A DNA stretch of 64,000 bases. Origin: Streptomyces sp. QL37 (lineage in GTDB: Bacteria > Actinomycetota > Actinomycetes > Streptomycetales > Streptomycetaceae). The position numbers and the translations under genes are program-made. Positions 9,079 to 16,460 of this stretch are shown here, in pieces. Each line of letters opens with the position of its first letter. Positions within the stretch are counted from its first letter, which is position 1. Under the pieces are notes generated by a model, which saw nothing but the letters and a program-made list of their open reading frames with translations, was not told where the DNA came from and made no database searches. The DNA lies in the NCBI RefSeq assembly GCF_002941025.1, contig NZ_PTJS01000001.1, positions 4,841,472 to 4,905,471 on the forward strand. The letters run 5' to 3'.

Positions 9079-9100
9079 GGGTCATGACGGGGTCATGGGT
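9079..9100. promoter_or_regulatory. GGGTCATG direct repeat with 11-bp period
   Basis: GGGTCATG occurs at 9079-9086 and 9090-9097, the period of 11 matching one helical turn and the spacing of SARP/PhoP-type direct-repeat units. It lies about 90 bp upstream of the 9184 gene and could be a binding site for AfsR or a PhoP-like regulator. Confidence 0.35.
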
Positions 9101-9183
9101 GAGTGCCCGGGATGCTGTGCGTTACGGTGTCGCGCGGCCGTGCGGCGGCCGGGAAGCCGACTACAGCAAGGGGGGCCGCTTCG

Positions 9184-9720
9184 ATGATGCGGCGACAGAT
9201 GAGGTTCGCGGCGGTACTGGTCGTGGTGGTGCTCGCGCTCACCGGATTCTCCACGTCCAGCCACGGCGGCAAGAGCGGGAAGAGCCGCAGCGGCGGCGGT
9301 TCGGGCGGGGGCGGCTGCTCCAGCTCCAAGAAGAGCAACGGCGGTTACCACGACTACGACGACGATGACTACGACAGCTCGTCGGGCTCGTCCGGCGGCT
9401 CCACGTACGAGTCGGCCACTCCCGCCGCGACCGCCTCCGAGGCGCCCTCCCTGCGCGTCATCCGCTGTGCCCGGCCCAAGAAGGGCAAGCGCAGGGCGTA
9501 CACCGCCTCCTCGGTCGAGATCCGTTCGACGGCGATGACCGGGCACACGTACGAGGTGGACGTGACGTTCGTCGACGCCAAGGGTCTGACCGTCGACACG
9601 GGGGAGGCCGACGTCTCCCTCGACGCCGGCGAGAAGCAGATCATCTCGGTCCCCATGGACAGCCCGCGCTCGGTCTCCCGCGTGAAGCGCTGCCTGGTGA
9701 CGGCGGAGCTGCGCTACTGA
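9184..9720 (+). CDS. secreted protein, Ser/Gly/Asp-rich, unknown function
   Basis: A 178-residue protein with an N-terminal signal-like segment (RRQMRFAAVLVVVVLALTG, cleavage near GFSTS) followed by a low-complexity Gly/Ser stretch with a cluster of acidic and aromatic residues (YHDYDDDDYDSS) and then a folded-looking beta-rich region (residues about 95-178) ending RCLVTAELRY. Two cysteines (in VIRCARP and KRCLVT) could form a disulphide. The start was taken at ATG 9184, with AAGGGGGG 9 bases upstream; 9187 is an equal alternative. No family was recognised. It lies between a membrane protein gene and afsS, with which it converges. Confidence 0.65.
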   Translation: MMRRQMRFAAVLVVVVLALTGFSTSSHGGKSGKSRSGGGSGGGGCSSSKKSNGGYHDYDDDDYDSSSGSSGGSTYESATPAATASEAPSLRVIRCARPKKGKRRAYTASSVEIRSTAMTGHTYEVDVTFVDAKGLTVDTGEADVSLDAGEKQIISVPMDSPRSVSRVKRCLVTAELRY

Positions 9721-9736
9721 CACCGAGGGGCACGCC

Positions 9737-9766
9737 GAGGGCCCGAGCCGGCCGGCTCGGGCCCTC
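9737..9766. terminator. bidirectional hairpin terminator
   Basis: A perfect 30-bp palindrome (GAGGGCCCGAGCCGG and its complement) right after the stop of the 9184 gene and past the end of the convergent afsS. It can serve both genes. Confidence 0.75.
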
Positions 9767-9846
9767 CTTCGTGCGCGCGGACGCGCGGCGGCCGCGACGG
9801 CTCCCCCTCCGCGCCGCCGCGGCCGCTTCCCCCGTCGTCTGTCGGA

Positions 9847-10020
9847 CTAGCGCGGGTCGCCACCGGTCATGTGGCTGTCCAGCGTCGTGATCTCGGGCTC
9901 GCCCGTCATGTGGCTGTCCGTCGGCTTGGCCACGGGCTCGCCGGTCATGTGGCTGTCGGTCGGCTTGATGTCCCCGGCCGAGCCGGCCTTCGGGACCTCG
10001 GGCTTCTTGACATCGCTCAT
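9847..10020 (-). CDS. afsS: AfsS, small repeat-containing activator of secondary metabolism
   Basis: A 57-residue acidic-basic peptide with no signal sequence. After an N-terminal KKPEVPKAG segment it consists of three 13-residue units each with the core DSHMTG(E/G). The family, called sigma-like protein in databases, includes S. coelicolor AfsS (63 residues), which carries similar 13-residue repeats and raises actinorhodin and other antibiotic production when AfsR activates it. The gene follows afsR on the same strand, the arrangement seen in S. coelicolor. ATG 10020 has GGAG about 8 bases upstream; a longer frame adds an unlikely 12 residues. Confidence 0.9.
   Translation of the reverse strand: MSDVKKPEVPKAGSAGDIKPTDSHMTGEPVAKPTDSHMTGEPEITTLDSHMTGGDPR
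9866..9957 (-). repeat. three 39-bp tandem coding repeats in afsS
   Basis: The 14-mer GTCATGTGGCTGTC (plus strand) is exact at 9866-9879, 9905-9918 and 9944-9957, a period of 39 bp or 13 codons. It encodes the DSHMTG cores of AfsS. Exact identity across three copies suggests recent homogenisation. Confidence 0.85.
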
Positions 10021-10056
10021 GTGAACTCCATTTTCCGGTGCATGGACAGGCGGCAA

Positions 10057-10096
10057 AGCCCGTCCGGCTGTTCCCCCGTGGACGGCCGGACGGGCT
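10057..10096 (-). promoter_or_regulatory. leader hairpin upstream of afsS (possible attenuator)
   Basis: Perfect 12-bp arms AGCCCGTCCGGC (10057-10068) and GCCGGACGGGCT (10085-10096), loop 16 bases, followed on the reverse strand by TTTG. It sits between the presumed afsS promoter and the afsS start (37 bases from the ATG), so it would form in the leader RNA. It may terminate readthrough from afsR or attenuate afsS. Confidence 0.55.
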
Positions 10097-10173
10097 GTTC
10101 AGAGCCGTTCACCTTAGTGCGCGGTCCGACCGTCGAATCGTCTGCCCCCCGCAGCGACGCTCCGACAACAAGC

Positions 10174-10206
10174 AGAGTGCAGGGCCGTGATAAACGAACG
10201 ATGAAC
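10174..10206 (-). promoter_or_regulatory. AfsR-type direct-repeat box and -10 of afsS promoter
   Basis: On the reverse strand GTTCATC (10200-10206) and GTTTATC (10189-10195) form a direct repeat with a 4-bp spacer, 11-bp period, as expected for SARP binding. Nine bases further lies CACTCT (10174-10179), a poor -10 element, typical for activator-dependent promoters. AfsR is known to bind over the -35 of afsS and recruit RNA polymerase. The box starts 7 bp past the afsR stop. Confidence 0.7.
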
Positions 10207-10212
10207 GTGCTG

Positions 10213-13179
10213 TCAGCGGGCGTTCGGCGCCGTCGCAGGCGTCAGCAGGAGCCGGACGTCCTCGGCTTCGGGCGCGCTCAACTGTTCCAGAGTCGCCAGG
10301 GCTTCGTGCCAGCACACCTTCGCGCGGTCCACCTGCCCGATTCGCATCAGGGCCTTGCCCAGCACCGTCAGGACATTGGCGCGACGCCACTCGCCCCCTA
10401 TGTGCAGGAGGACCGCGAGGGCCTGTTCGGACAGCGCGGCGGCCTCACCGGGACGCCGGGCGTCGAGGTGGACCTCGGCGAGCCGGAAGAGCGTCATGCC
10501 CTCCCAGAGTCGCTGGCGGCTTTCCCGGAACACGGCGAGCGCCTCCTGCAACCGGTCCTGGGCCTCCCCCTGCCGGCCCGCGCGTGCCAGTGCGAGTCCG
10601 AGTGCGTACCGGCCGTTGGCCAGACGCAGTGTGAGCCCCAGGCGGTTGTAGAGAGCGACCCCTTCACCGGCCAGTTTCACGGCGCTGTCCGTATGACCTA
10701 TGGCGAGCTGGATACGCGACAGGTTGCACAGGGCGCTGGCTTCGCCGGGCTGGTTCCCGTCCGCGCGGAAAGCGGCGATGGTCTGTTGCAGGAGGGACTC
10801 CGCCTCGCTGAGCCGGTTCCGGTACCCCGCGATGATCCCGAGTTCGTTCGGGGCGTTGCAGTTGGTCCAGATGTCCTCGATCGCCGGAGCCAGCAGCATG
10901 GCGCGTCGGGCTTCGTCCTCGGCCTGCCCGAATCGGCCGGCAATGCTGTGCACCTGGGCGAGAGTCGTGCGAGCACGTGCCTCGGAACGCGGATCACCGG
11001 CCGCCACGGCGGCGTCCCGTACCGCGATGGCCGCGGACTCGAACTGGCGGGAGTTGGCTCCTGACTCCGCGAGGTCCTTGGCTGCCAGCATGAGATCGAC
11101 GCCGCGCCGGACCTCCCCCGAGAGTGCGGCTTGCTGAGCGCAGGCCAGAAGCGCACTCGCCTCGGTGTAGAGCCAGTCCAGCGCGGCCTTCTGCTCGGCG
11201 AATGCGAGCCCCGGGTGCCGGGTGGACTCCAGGTGGTCGACCGTACGGTCCCCCGGCCGCTCCAGCGCGTAGACCCCCGCCGCCGTCGCCAGGTAGAAGT
11301 CCAGCAGCCGCGACAGTGCCATCTTCCGGCCCGCCGGGGGCTGTTCGTCGCGCTCGGCGCACGCACGCGCGTAGAGGCGCACCAGGTCGTGGTAGCGGTA
11401 GCGGCCCGGTGCCGCCGACTCCAGGAGGCTGGTGTCGACCAGGGTCTCCAGGAGGTCCTCCGCCGCATGGGATTCCAGGTCCAGGAGTGCGGCCGCCGCG
11501 GCGAGGGAGATGTCCGGGCCGTCCGCCAGGCCCAGGAGGCGGAAGGCGCGCGCCTGGGCAGGTTCCAGCTGGCCGTAGCCGAGCTCGAAGGTGGCCTTCA
11601 CCGCGAGGTCGCCGGCCTGGAGCTCGTCGAGGCGGCGGCGTTCGTCGGCGAGCTTCGCGGCCAGTACCGAGACCGTCCAGGTGCGGCGGGCGGCCAGCCG
11701 GGAGGCGGCGATGCGGATGGCCAGCGGCAGGAAGCCGCACGCGGCCACCACGTCCAGGGCCGCGTCGCGCTCCGAGCGGACGCGTTCGTCGCCGACGATG
11801 CGGGTGAAGAGCTGCAAAGCCTCCTCCGGGGACATCACGTCCAGGTCCACGAGGTGCGCACCGGCCAGGTCGACCATGCGTACGCGGCTGGTGACCAGGG
11901 CGGCGCAGCCCTCCGTGCCGGGGAGGAGCGGCCGGATCTGGGCCGTGTCGTGGGCGTTGTCGAGCAGGACCAGGATGCGGCGGCCGTCCAGCGTGGAGCG
12001 GTAGAGCGCGGCCCGCTCGTCCAGGGAGTCCGGGATGGCGGACTCGGCGGTGCCCAGCGCGCGCAGGAACGCGCCGAGGACGGTCTCGGGCTCGGCGACC
12101 CGCGCGCCCGCGCCCTGGAGGTCGACGTACAGCTGGCCGTCCGGGAAGTGCGGGCGGGCCAGGTGGGCGACGTGCACGGCGAGGGTCGTCTTGCCGACGC
12201 CGCCGATGCCGGCGAGCGCGGAGACCGCCATCACGGAGCCCTCGGCGGTCGCGAGCCGGGCACCCAGCTCGCGTACGAACGCGTCGCGGCCCGTGAAGTC
12301 CGGGACGGTGGCCGGGAGCTGGGCCGGGCGGACCACGGTGGTGGCGGGCGCCGGCTCGTCGGCCGGGTGGGCCAGCTCCTCGTCGGCCCGAAGGATCTGC
12401 TGCTGGAGCTGGGCGAGTTCGGGGCGCGGGTCCACGCCCAGTTCCTCCGCGAGCAGGCGCCGGGTGTCGGCGTACACGGCGAGGGCCTCGGCCTGCCGGC
12501 CGCTGCGGTACAGGGCCACCATCAGCAGTTCGCGGAGCCGCTCGCGCAAGGGGTGCGCCGCGGTGAGCGCGGTGAGTTCGGAGACCGCCTCCGCGTGGCA
12601 GCCGAGCTCCAGGTCCAGGTCCAGCCGGGTCTCGGTGAGCTGGAGGCGCCATTCCTCCAGGCTGGTCCGCTGGTTCTCCGCGTACGGGCCGGGGAGGGAG
12701 GCGAGCCCCTCGCCGTCCCAGAGGCCGAGCAGCTTGTTGATCAGGGTGCGGGCCTGGCCGCGGTCCCCGCCGCCGCGTGCCTTCTCCGCCTCCGCCGACA
12801 GGTCCTGGGCGAGAGTCAGGTCGAGTGCCTCGCGCGGGATCCTGACCGCGTAGCCCCCGGCCTCGCTGACCAGGGTCTCCTGGCCCAGGACCTTGCGGAG
12901 CCGGGAGGCGTACGTCCGTACGGTGGCCAGTGCCTGGGACGGGGGGTCGTCGCCCCAGAGGGCGTCGATGAGTTCGCCGGCGGTGGCCGTGCGGCCGTCG
13001 CGCAGGAGGAGGGCGGCCAGCAGGGCGCGCTGCTGCGGGGACCCGGACGGCAGGAGTTCACTGCCACGCCAGGCGCGTACCGGGCCGAGTACGGTGAAGC
13101 GCAGTTCGGCGGCGGCCGGCCGTTCCCGTGGAGCGCGCTGCTCCGGAACGCGCACACCGGGTCCGTTGTCGCGGTCCAT
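10213..13179 (-). CDS. afsR: AfsR, SARP/NB-ARC/TPR global regulator
   Basis: A 988-residue regulator (S. coelicolor AfsR is about 993). Order of domains: winged-helix OmpR-like DNA-binding domain (about 26-112), bacterial transcriptional activation domain BTAD (about 118-265), NB-ARC ATPase with Walker A GIGGVGKTT (324-332) and an RHD-like switch motif, then TPR repeats (about 690-960). AfsR is phosphorylated on Ser/Thr by AfsK and activates afsS. The start was placed at ATG 13179 with a G-rich site just upstream; a 46-residue extension has repeats and looks non-native. It is the first gene of an afsR-afsS pair. Confidence 0.92.
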   Translation of the reverse strand: MDRDNGPGVRVPEQRAPRERPAAAELRFTVLGPVRAWRGSELLPSGSPQQRALLAALLLRDGRTATAGELIDALWGDDPPSQALATVRTYASRLRKVLGQETLVSEAGGYAVRIPREALDLTLAQDLSAEAEKARGGGDRGQARTLINKLLGLWDGEGLASLPGPYAENQRTSLEEWRLQLTETRLDLDLELGCHAEAVSELTALTAAHPLRERLRELLMVALYRSGRQAEALAVYADTRRLLAEELGVDPRPELAQLQQQILRADEELAHPADEPAPATTVVRPAQLPATVPDFTGRDAFVRELGARLATAEGSVMAVSALAGIGGVGKTTLAVHVAHLARPHFPDGQLYVDLQGAGARVAEPETVLGAFLRALGTAESAIPDSLDERAALYRSTLDGRRILVLLDNAHDTAQIRPLLPGTEGCAALVTSRVRMVDLAGAHLVDLDVMSPEEALQLFTRIVGDERVRSERDAALDVVAACGFLPLAIRIAASRLAARRTWTVSVLAAKLADERRRLDELQAGDLAVKATFELGYGQLEPAQARAFRLLGLADGPDISLAAAAALLDLESHAAEDLLETLVDTSLLESAAPGRYRYHDLVRLYARACAERDEQPPAGRKMALSRLLDFYLATAAGVYALERPGDRTVDHLESTRHPGLAFAEQKAALDWLYTEASALLACAQQAALSGEVRRGVDLMLAAKDLAESGANSRQFESAAIAVRDAAVAAGDPRSEARARTTLAQVHSIAGRFGQAEDEARRAMLLAPAIEDIWTNCNAPNELGIIAGYRNRLSEAESLLQQTIAAFRADGNQPGEASALCNLSRIQLAIGHTDSAVKLAGEGVALYNRLGLTLRLANGRYALGLALARAGRQGEAQDRLQEALAVFRESRQRLWEGMTLFRLAEVHLDARRPGEAAALSEQALAVLLHIGGEWRRANVLTVLGKALMRIGQVDRAKVCWHEALATLEQLSAPEAEDVRLLLTPATAPNAR

Positions 13180-13356
13180 GATGCCCCCTGTCCTGCTTGT
13201 CCCGCCGGTCCTGCTGATCCCGCTCTGCTTCGTACCGTTGGTATCGCGGTCAACAGTCTGCCTTGTCATGGGCGGGCTCGTCAGTATCGGGTGGTGCTCT
13301 GCACAGGCCCTCGACATGATTGGGGGGCGAGAGCCTGTGCGGAGGGCGGCGTCAGG

Positions 13357-14181
13357 TCAGCCGATGAGGGGGAGCTGGAGTTCGGTGACCCACTTCTCGC
13401 GGTCCTCGGGGCACTCCAGGGAGATCTCCCGGGCGTAGCCGGCGGCGCGTCGGCCGTGGTCGTCGATCCAGCGGGCCAGGATCTGCTCGGTCGCCAGGAC
13501 GTGGTCCATCGGCCCCCGGTGCACGATGGTCGCCGCCTCGGACGCCGGCAGTTCGACGACGGTGACGCCCGTGTCACCGAGCGGGCCGGTCGGGGCCTCG
13601 ACGGCGACCCCCGCGTGGACGGTGACCGCGCCGTCCCCGGCCGGGTCGTCCTCGTACCGCGCGATGCCGGGACCGGAGGGGCGGAGGCCCGCCCCGGCCA
13701 GCAGGGGGAGAAGCCGCTCGTACAGCGGGGCGATGACCGGGGTGATGTCGTGCGGCTGGTAACTCGCCGCCGTCGCGGTCAGTTCGGCGACCCGTACCGC
13801 CGGGACCGTCTTGACGAGTACGTCGTTGTCGGGCATGTGTCCCTCGCTCTCGATGGACCGGAGTCTCGCCTCGACCTGGGCCAGCCGGGCCGCCGACGCG
13901 GCCATCGCGGCCTCCAGCTCCGCGCGGCGCAGTCGCAGCATCCCCCGCAGCTCGTCCGCGTCCACCCGCTCGTCTAGGACGGCCCGCACCTGCTGGAGTG
14001 TGAAGCCGAGGTCCTTGAGCGCGATGATCCGGTTGAGGCGGGCCAGTTGGGCGGCGCCGTAGTAGCGGTAGCCGGTGGCGGGGTCGGTGCGGTCCGGGCG
14101 CAGGAGGCCGATGGCGTCGTAGTGGCGCAGCGTCCGGGCCGACACCCGGCCGTGGCGGGCGAAGTCTCCGATGGTGAACAT
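13357..14181 (-). CDS. MerR-family regulator with GyrI-like ligand domain
   Basis: A 274-residue protein. The first 70 residues are the MerR winged helix (MFTIGDFARHGRVSARTLRHYDAIG with RPDRTDPATGYRYY), then a coiled-coil (ELRGMLRLRRAELEAAMAASAARL, about 90-120) and a C-terminal GyrI/AraC effector-like domain (about 130-274) of the BmrR/TipA-related type that binds hydrophobic ligands. Such proteins activate efflux or resistance genes on binding drugs. It lies 177 bp upstream of afsR on the same strand and 48 bp downstream of the RpiR gene; no clear target is adjacent. Confidence 0.88.
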   Translation of the reverse strand: MFTIGDFARHGRVSARTLRHYDAIGLLRPDRTDPATGYRYYGAAQLARLNRIIALKDLGFTLQQVRAVLDERVDADELRGMLRLRRAELEAAMAASAARLAQVEARLRSIESEGHMPDNDVLVKTVPAVRVAELTATAASYQPHDITPVIAPLYERLLPLLAGAGLRPSGPGIARYEDDPAGDGAVTVHAGVAVEAPTGPLGDTGVTVVELPASEAATIVHRGPMDHVLATEQILARWIDDHGRRAAGYAREISLECPEDREKWVTELQLPLIG

Positions 14182-14230
14182 GACGACTCCCAGTGCGGGC
14201 CTTCACGCGACGTGAAGGTCAAGAGGCCGT

Positions 14231-15130
14231 TCAGATACGGCGCTTCGGGTCCAGCAGCTGGTCGCGCAGCGCGGTGAGCTGGTGCGAGGACTCCACGGCC
14301 CGCATCTCGTCCAGGGTGGCCAGTGCCAGGAGCAGCGCGTCGGCGACGAGCAGGCCCGTCAGTGACTCCGCGGTGATGCCGGTCGGGGTGTGCGGTGCCG
14401 TCAGGACCGCCGCCACACGGTCCGCGTAGGCCTCGCCCAGCTCGTCCGTCACCAGCACGACCTTGGCGCCGACGGCGCGGGCGCGTTCCATCATCACCGT
14501 CAGCTCCACCAGCCGACGGCCCGGCTGGAAGATGACCACCGCGTCGCCCTGACCCAGTGCGAGCAGCTGGTCGGCGAGGGCGAAGCCCGTCTCGGAGACG
14601 AAGCGGGACCGGCGGCCGATCCGGCCCAGCGCGAGCGCGAGGTGGCGGGCGCCCGGCTCCGAGGCGGCGATGCCGTAGCAGAACACCTCGTGTGCCTCGG
14701 CCAGGACGGCCACCGCGCTTCTCAGGGCGTCCGGCTCGGTGAGTCTGCGGGCCTGCTCGACGCGCTCCTGGGCCTCGTCGAAGACGTCGCTCCAGATGGA
14801 GTCCAGGTCCCGGCCCACGTGGGCGATGCGCCGCTTGAGGCGCACCTCGGGGGCCACGGTCGAGGTGAAGTCGTTGGCCAGCTCGCGCTTGAGGGCGGGC
14901 AGCCCCGCGTATCCCAGGCGCTGGAGGGCGCGTACGACCGTGGCGTTGCTGGTGGAGCTCGCGGCGCCCAGCTCCTGGGCGCCGGCGAAGAGCAACTGCT
15001 CGACGGGGGCGGTGACCAGGTACTGCGCGACGGCGCGTTCGGATGTCGACAGGTCGTCCCACTGGTCACGAATCGCCGCACGCAGCCGTGTCACTCCGGT
15101 TTCGTTCTCTGGAATTTCCATTACAACCAT
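14231..15130 (-). CDS. MurR/RpiR-family regulator with SIS domain
   Basis: A 299-residue protein. The N-terminal helix-turn-helix RpiR domain (about 10-85, with STSERAVAQYL and SSTSNATVVRALQRLGYAG) is joined to a C-terminal SIS domain (about 125-270, EVFCYGIAASEPGARHLALAL, and VVIFQPGRR) that binds phosphorylated sugars or related molecules. It is divergent from the C45 hydrolase and peptide importer operon and is probably its regulator. Two palindromes in the gap are candidate operators. Two ATG codons, 15130 and 15121, are near GGAAG; neither spacing is ideal, so the start is uncertain by three residues. Confidence 0.88.
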   Translation of the reverse strand: MVVMEIPENETGVTRLRAAIRDQWDDLSTSERAVAQYLVTAPVEQLLFAGAQELGAASSTSNATVVRALQRLGYAGLPALKRELANDFTSTVAPEVRLKRRIAHVGRDLDSIWSDVFDEAQERVEQARRLTEPDALRSAVAVLAEAHEVFCYGIAASEPGARHLALALGRIGRRSRFVSETGFALADQLLALGQGDAVVIFQPGRRLVELTVMMERARAVGAKVVLVTDELGEAYADRVAAVLTAPHTPTGITAESLTGLLVADALLLALATLDEMRAVESSHQLTALRDQLLDPKRRI

Positions 15131-15168
15131 TGACTTCCGTGTGACCCGCGTTACTGTCCTGGGCAGAA

Positions 15169-15247
15169 CGTTCCAAGGGGAACGCATCCTGAAATCGACG
15201 TTACAGGATCTAGGTGATCCTCGGGCCGTCGTTCGCGGAAGCGTTCC
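15169..15247. promoter_or_regulatory. palindromic operator candidates between rpiR and C45 operon
   Basis: CGTTCC-AAGG-GGAACG (15169-15184) is a perfect inverted repeat, and GGAA-GCG-TTCC (15237-15247) repeats its core. They lie 48 and 16 bases upstream of, respectively, the divergent starts and the operon. They fit operators for the RpiR protein, but binding is inferred. Confidence 0.45.
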
Positions 15248-15262
15248 GTCGCGAGGAGAACA

Positions 15263-16447
15263 ATGGCACCCCGTTCCACGAAACCCGCTCCCGCCCGGGT
15301 CCTCCCGGTCATCGAGATCTCCGGAAGCCCGCTCGACCGCGGGCGTCAGTACGGCGAGGCCGTGCGGCCCCAACTGCACGCCGCCCTGGGCTACTACGAG
15401 GAGGCGTTCGGCCGGTCCGCCGGGCTGACCTGGGACCGGGTCGCCGCCCGCGCCGGACGCTGGCTCGACCCCGTACGGGACTACGCGCCCGACCTCGTCG
15501 AGGAGATGCGGGGCATCGCGGACGGCGCGGGCGTCGGTCTGCTCGACGTCCTCGCCCTGAACGCCCGGGGCGAGGTCATCTACGACAAGTCCTTCGCGGA
15601 GATGGAGGCCGCCGGACAGCGGACCGAGGAGGAGCCCGCCGAGGGCTGCACCTCCTTCGCCGCCTACGGCGAGGCCAGCGGCGACGGGCACGTCTATGCC
15701 GGGCAGAACTGGGACTGGCGGGCGGGCGTCGCCGACACCGTCGTCATGATCCGGATCGTCCAGCCCCCGAAGCCGACCCTGATCATGCAGGTCGAGGCCG
15801 GCCAGGTCGGCCGCCAGGGCGCCAACTCCGCGGGGATCGCGCTCAACGCCAACGGACTCGGCGGCCGCTTCGACGACGCGGTCGGGCTGCCCCAGACCGT
15901 CGTACGCCGCAGCGTCCTGGACCAGAGCAACATCTCCGACGCGCTCGACGTGCTCTGCCGCACCCGGGCCCACATCGCCAGCAACGCGCTCCTCACCTGC
16001 CGCGAGGGCTTCGCCATCGACCTGGAGACCACCCCGGCCGGGCACGGCTGGATGTATCCGACGGACGGTCTCCTGGTGCACGGCAACCACTACCAGGCGG
16101 GCGTCCCGGCCCAGTTGGCGGCATCCGGCTACCGGCCCATGTCGTCCGACTCGCTGGTCCGCGTCCCGCGCGCCGAGCAGGGGCTGAGGGCGCTACGCGG
16201 CTCCACCGGCCCCGAGGAGTCGCGCACGGTCATCCGCCGGGCGATGTCGGACCACCTCGGCCACCCGGAATCCCTCTGCACCCACCCCGACCCGCGGCGC
16301 CCGGCCGTCGAGCACTGGACCACGCTCGTCTCCTCCCTGGCCGACCTGACCTCCGGCGACTACCACGTGACCGCCGGGACCCCCTGCGACCGCGAGTACC
16401 AGCACCTTCCCTGGAACCTCTACGACGGCCCGTACGGCCAGGACTGA
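15263..16447 (+). CDS. C45 autoproteolytic acyltransferase/hydrolase (IAT-like Ntn hydrolase)
   Basis: A 394-residue protein of the peptidase C45 family, represented by isopenicillin-N acyltransferase. The catalytic, self-processing nucleophile is Cys129 in EGCTSF; cleavage before it would give an N-terminal and a C-terminal chain. Family landmarks NWDW (about 147) and a conserved Asn (NALLTCREGFAIDLE, GNHY) support this. Such enzymes hydrolyse or transfer acyl or amide groups on small acylated peptides or lipopeptides. It is the first gene of an operon with a peptide importer, pointing to use of imported acyl-peptides. ATG 15263 has GAGGAG 5 bases upstream. Confidence 0.88.
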   Translation: MAPRSTKPAPARVLPVIEISGSPLDRGRQYGEAVRPQLHAALGYYEEAFGRSAGLTWDRVAARAGRWLDPVRDYAPDLVEEMRGIADGAGVGLLDVLALNARGEVIYDKSFAEMEAAGQRTEEEPAEGCTSFAAYGEASGDGHVYAGQNWDWRAGVADTVVMIRIVQPPKPTLIMQVEAGQVGRQGANSAGIALNANGLGGRFDDAVGLPQTVVRRSVLDQSNISDALDVLCRTRAHIASNALLTCREGFAIDLETTPAGHGWMYPTDGLLVHGNHYQAGVPAQLAASGYRPMSSDSLVRVPRAEQGLRALRGSTGPEESRTVIRRAMSDHLGHPESLCTHPDPRRPAVEHWTTLVSSLADLTSGDYHVTAGTPCDREYQHLPWNLYDGPYGQD

Positions 16448-16460
16448 CAGGACATCACTG

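Noticed and set aside
9866..9957. 39-bp repeats in afsS considered as a CRISPR array
   Set aside because: They are in-frame coding repeats with exact 13-codon period and no variable spacers.
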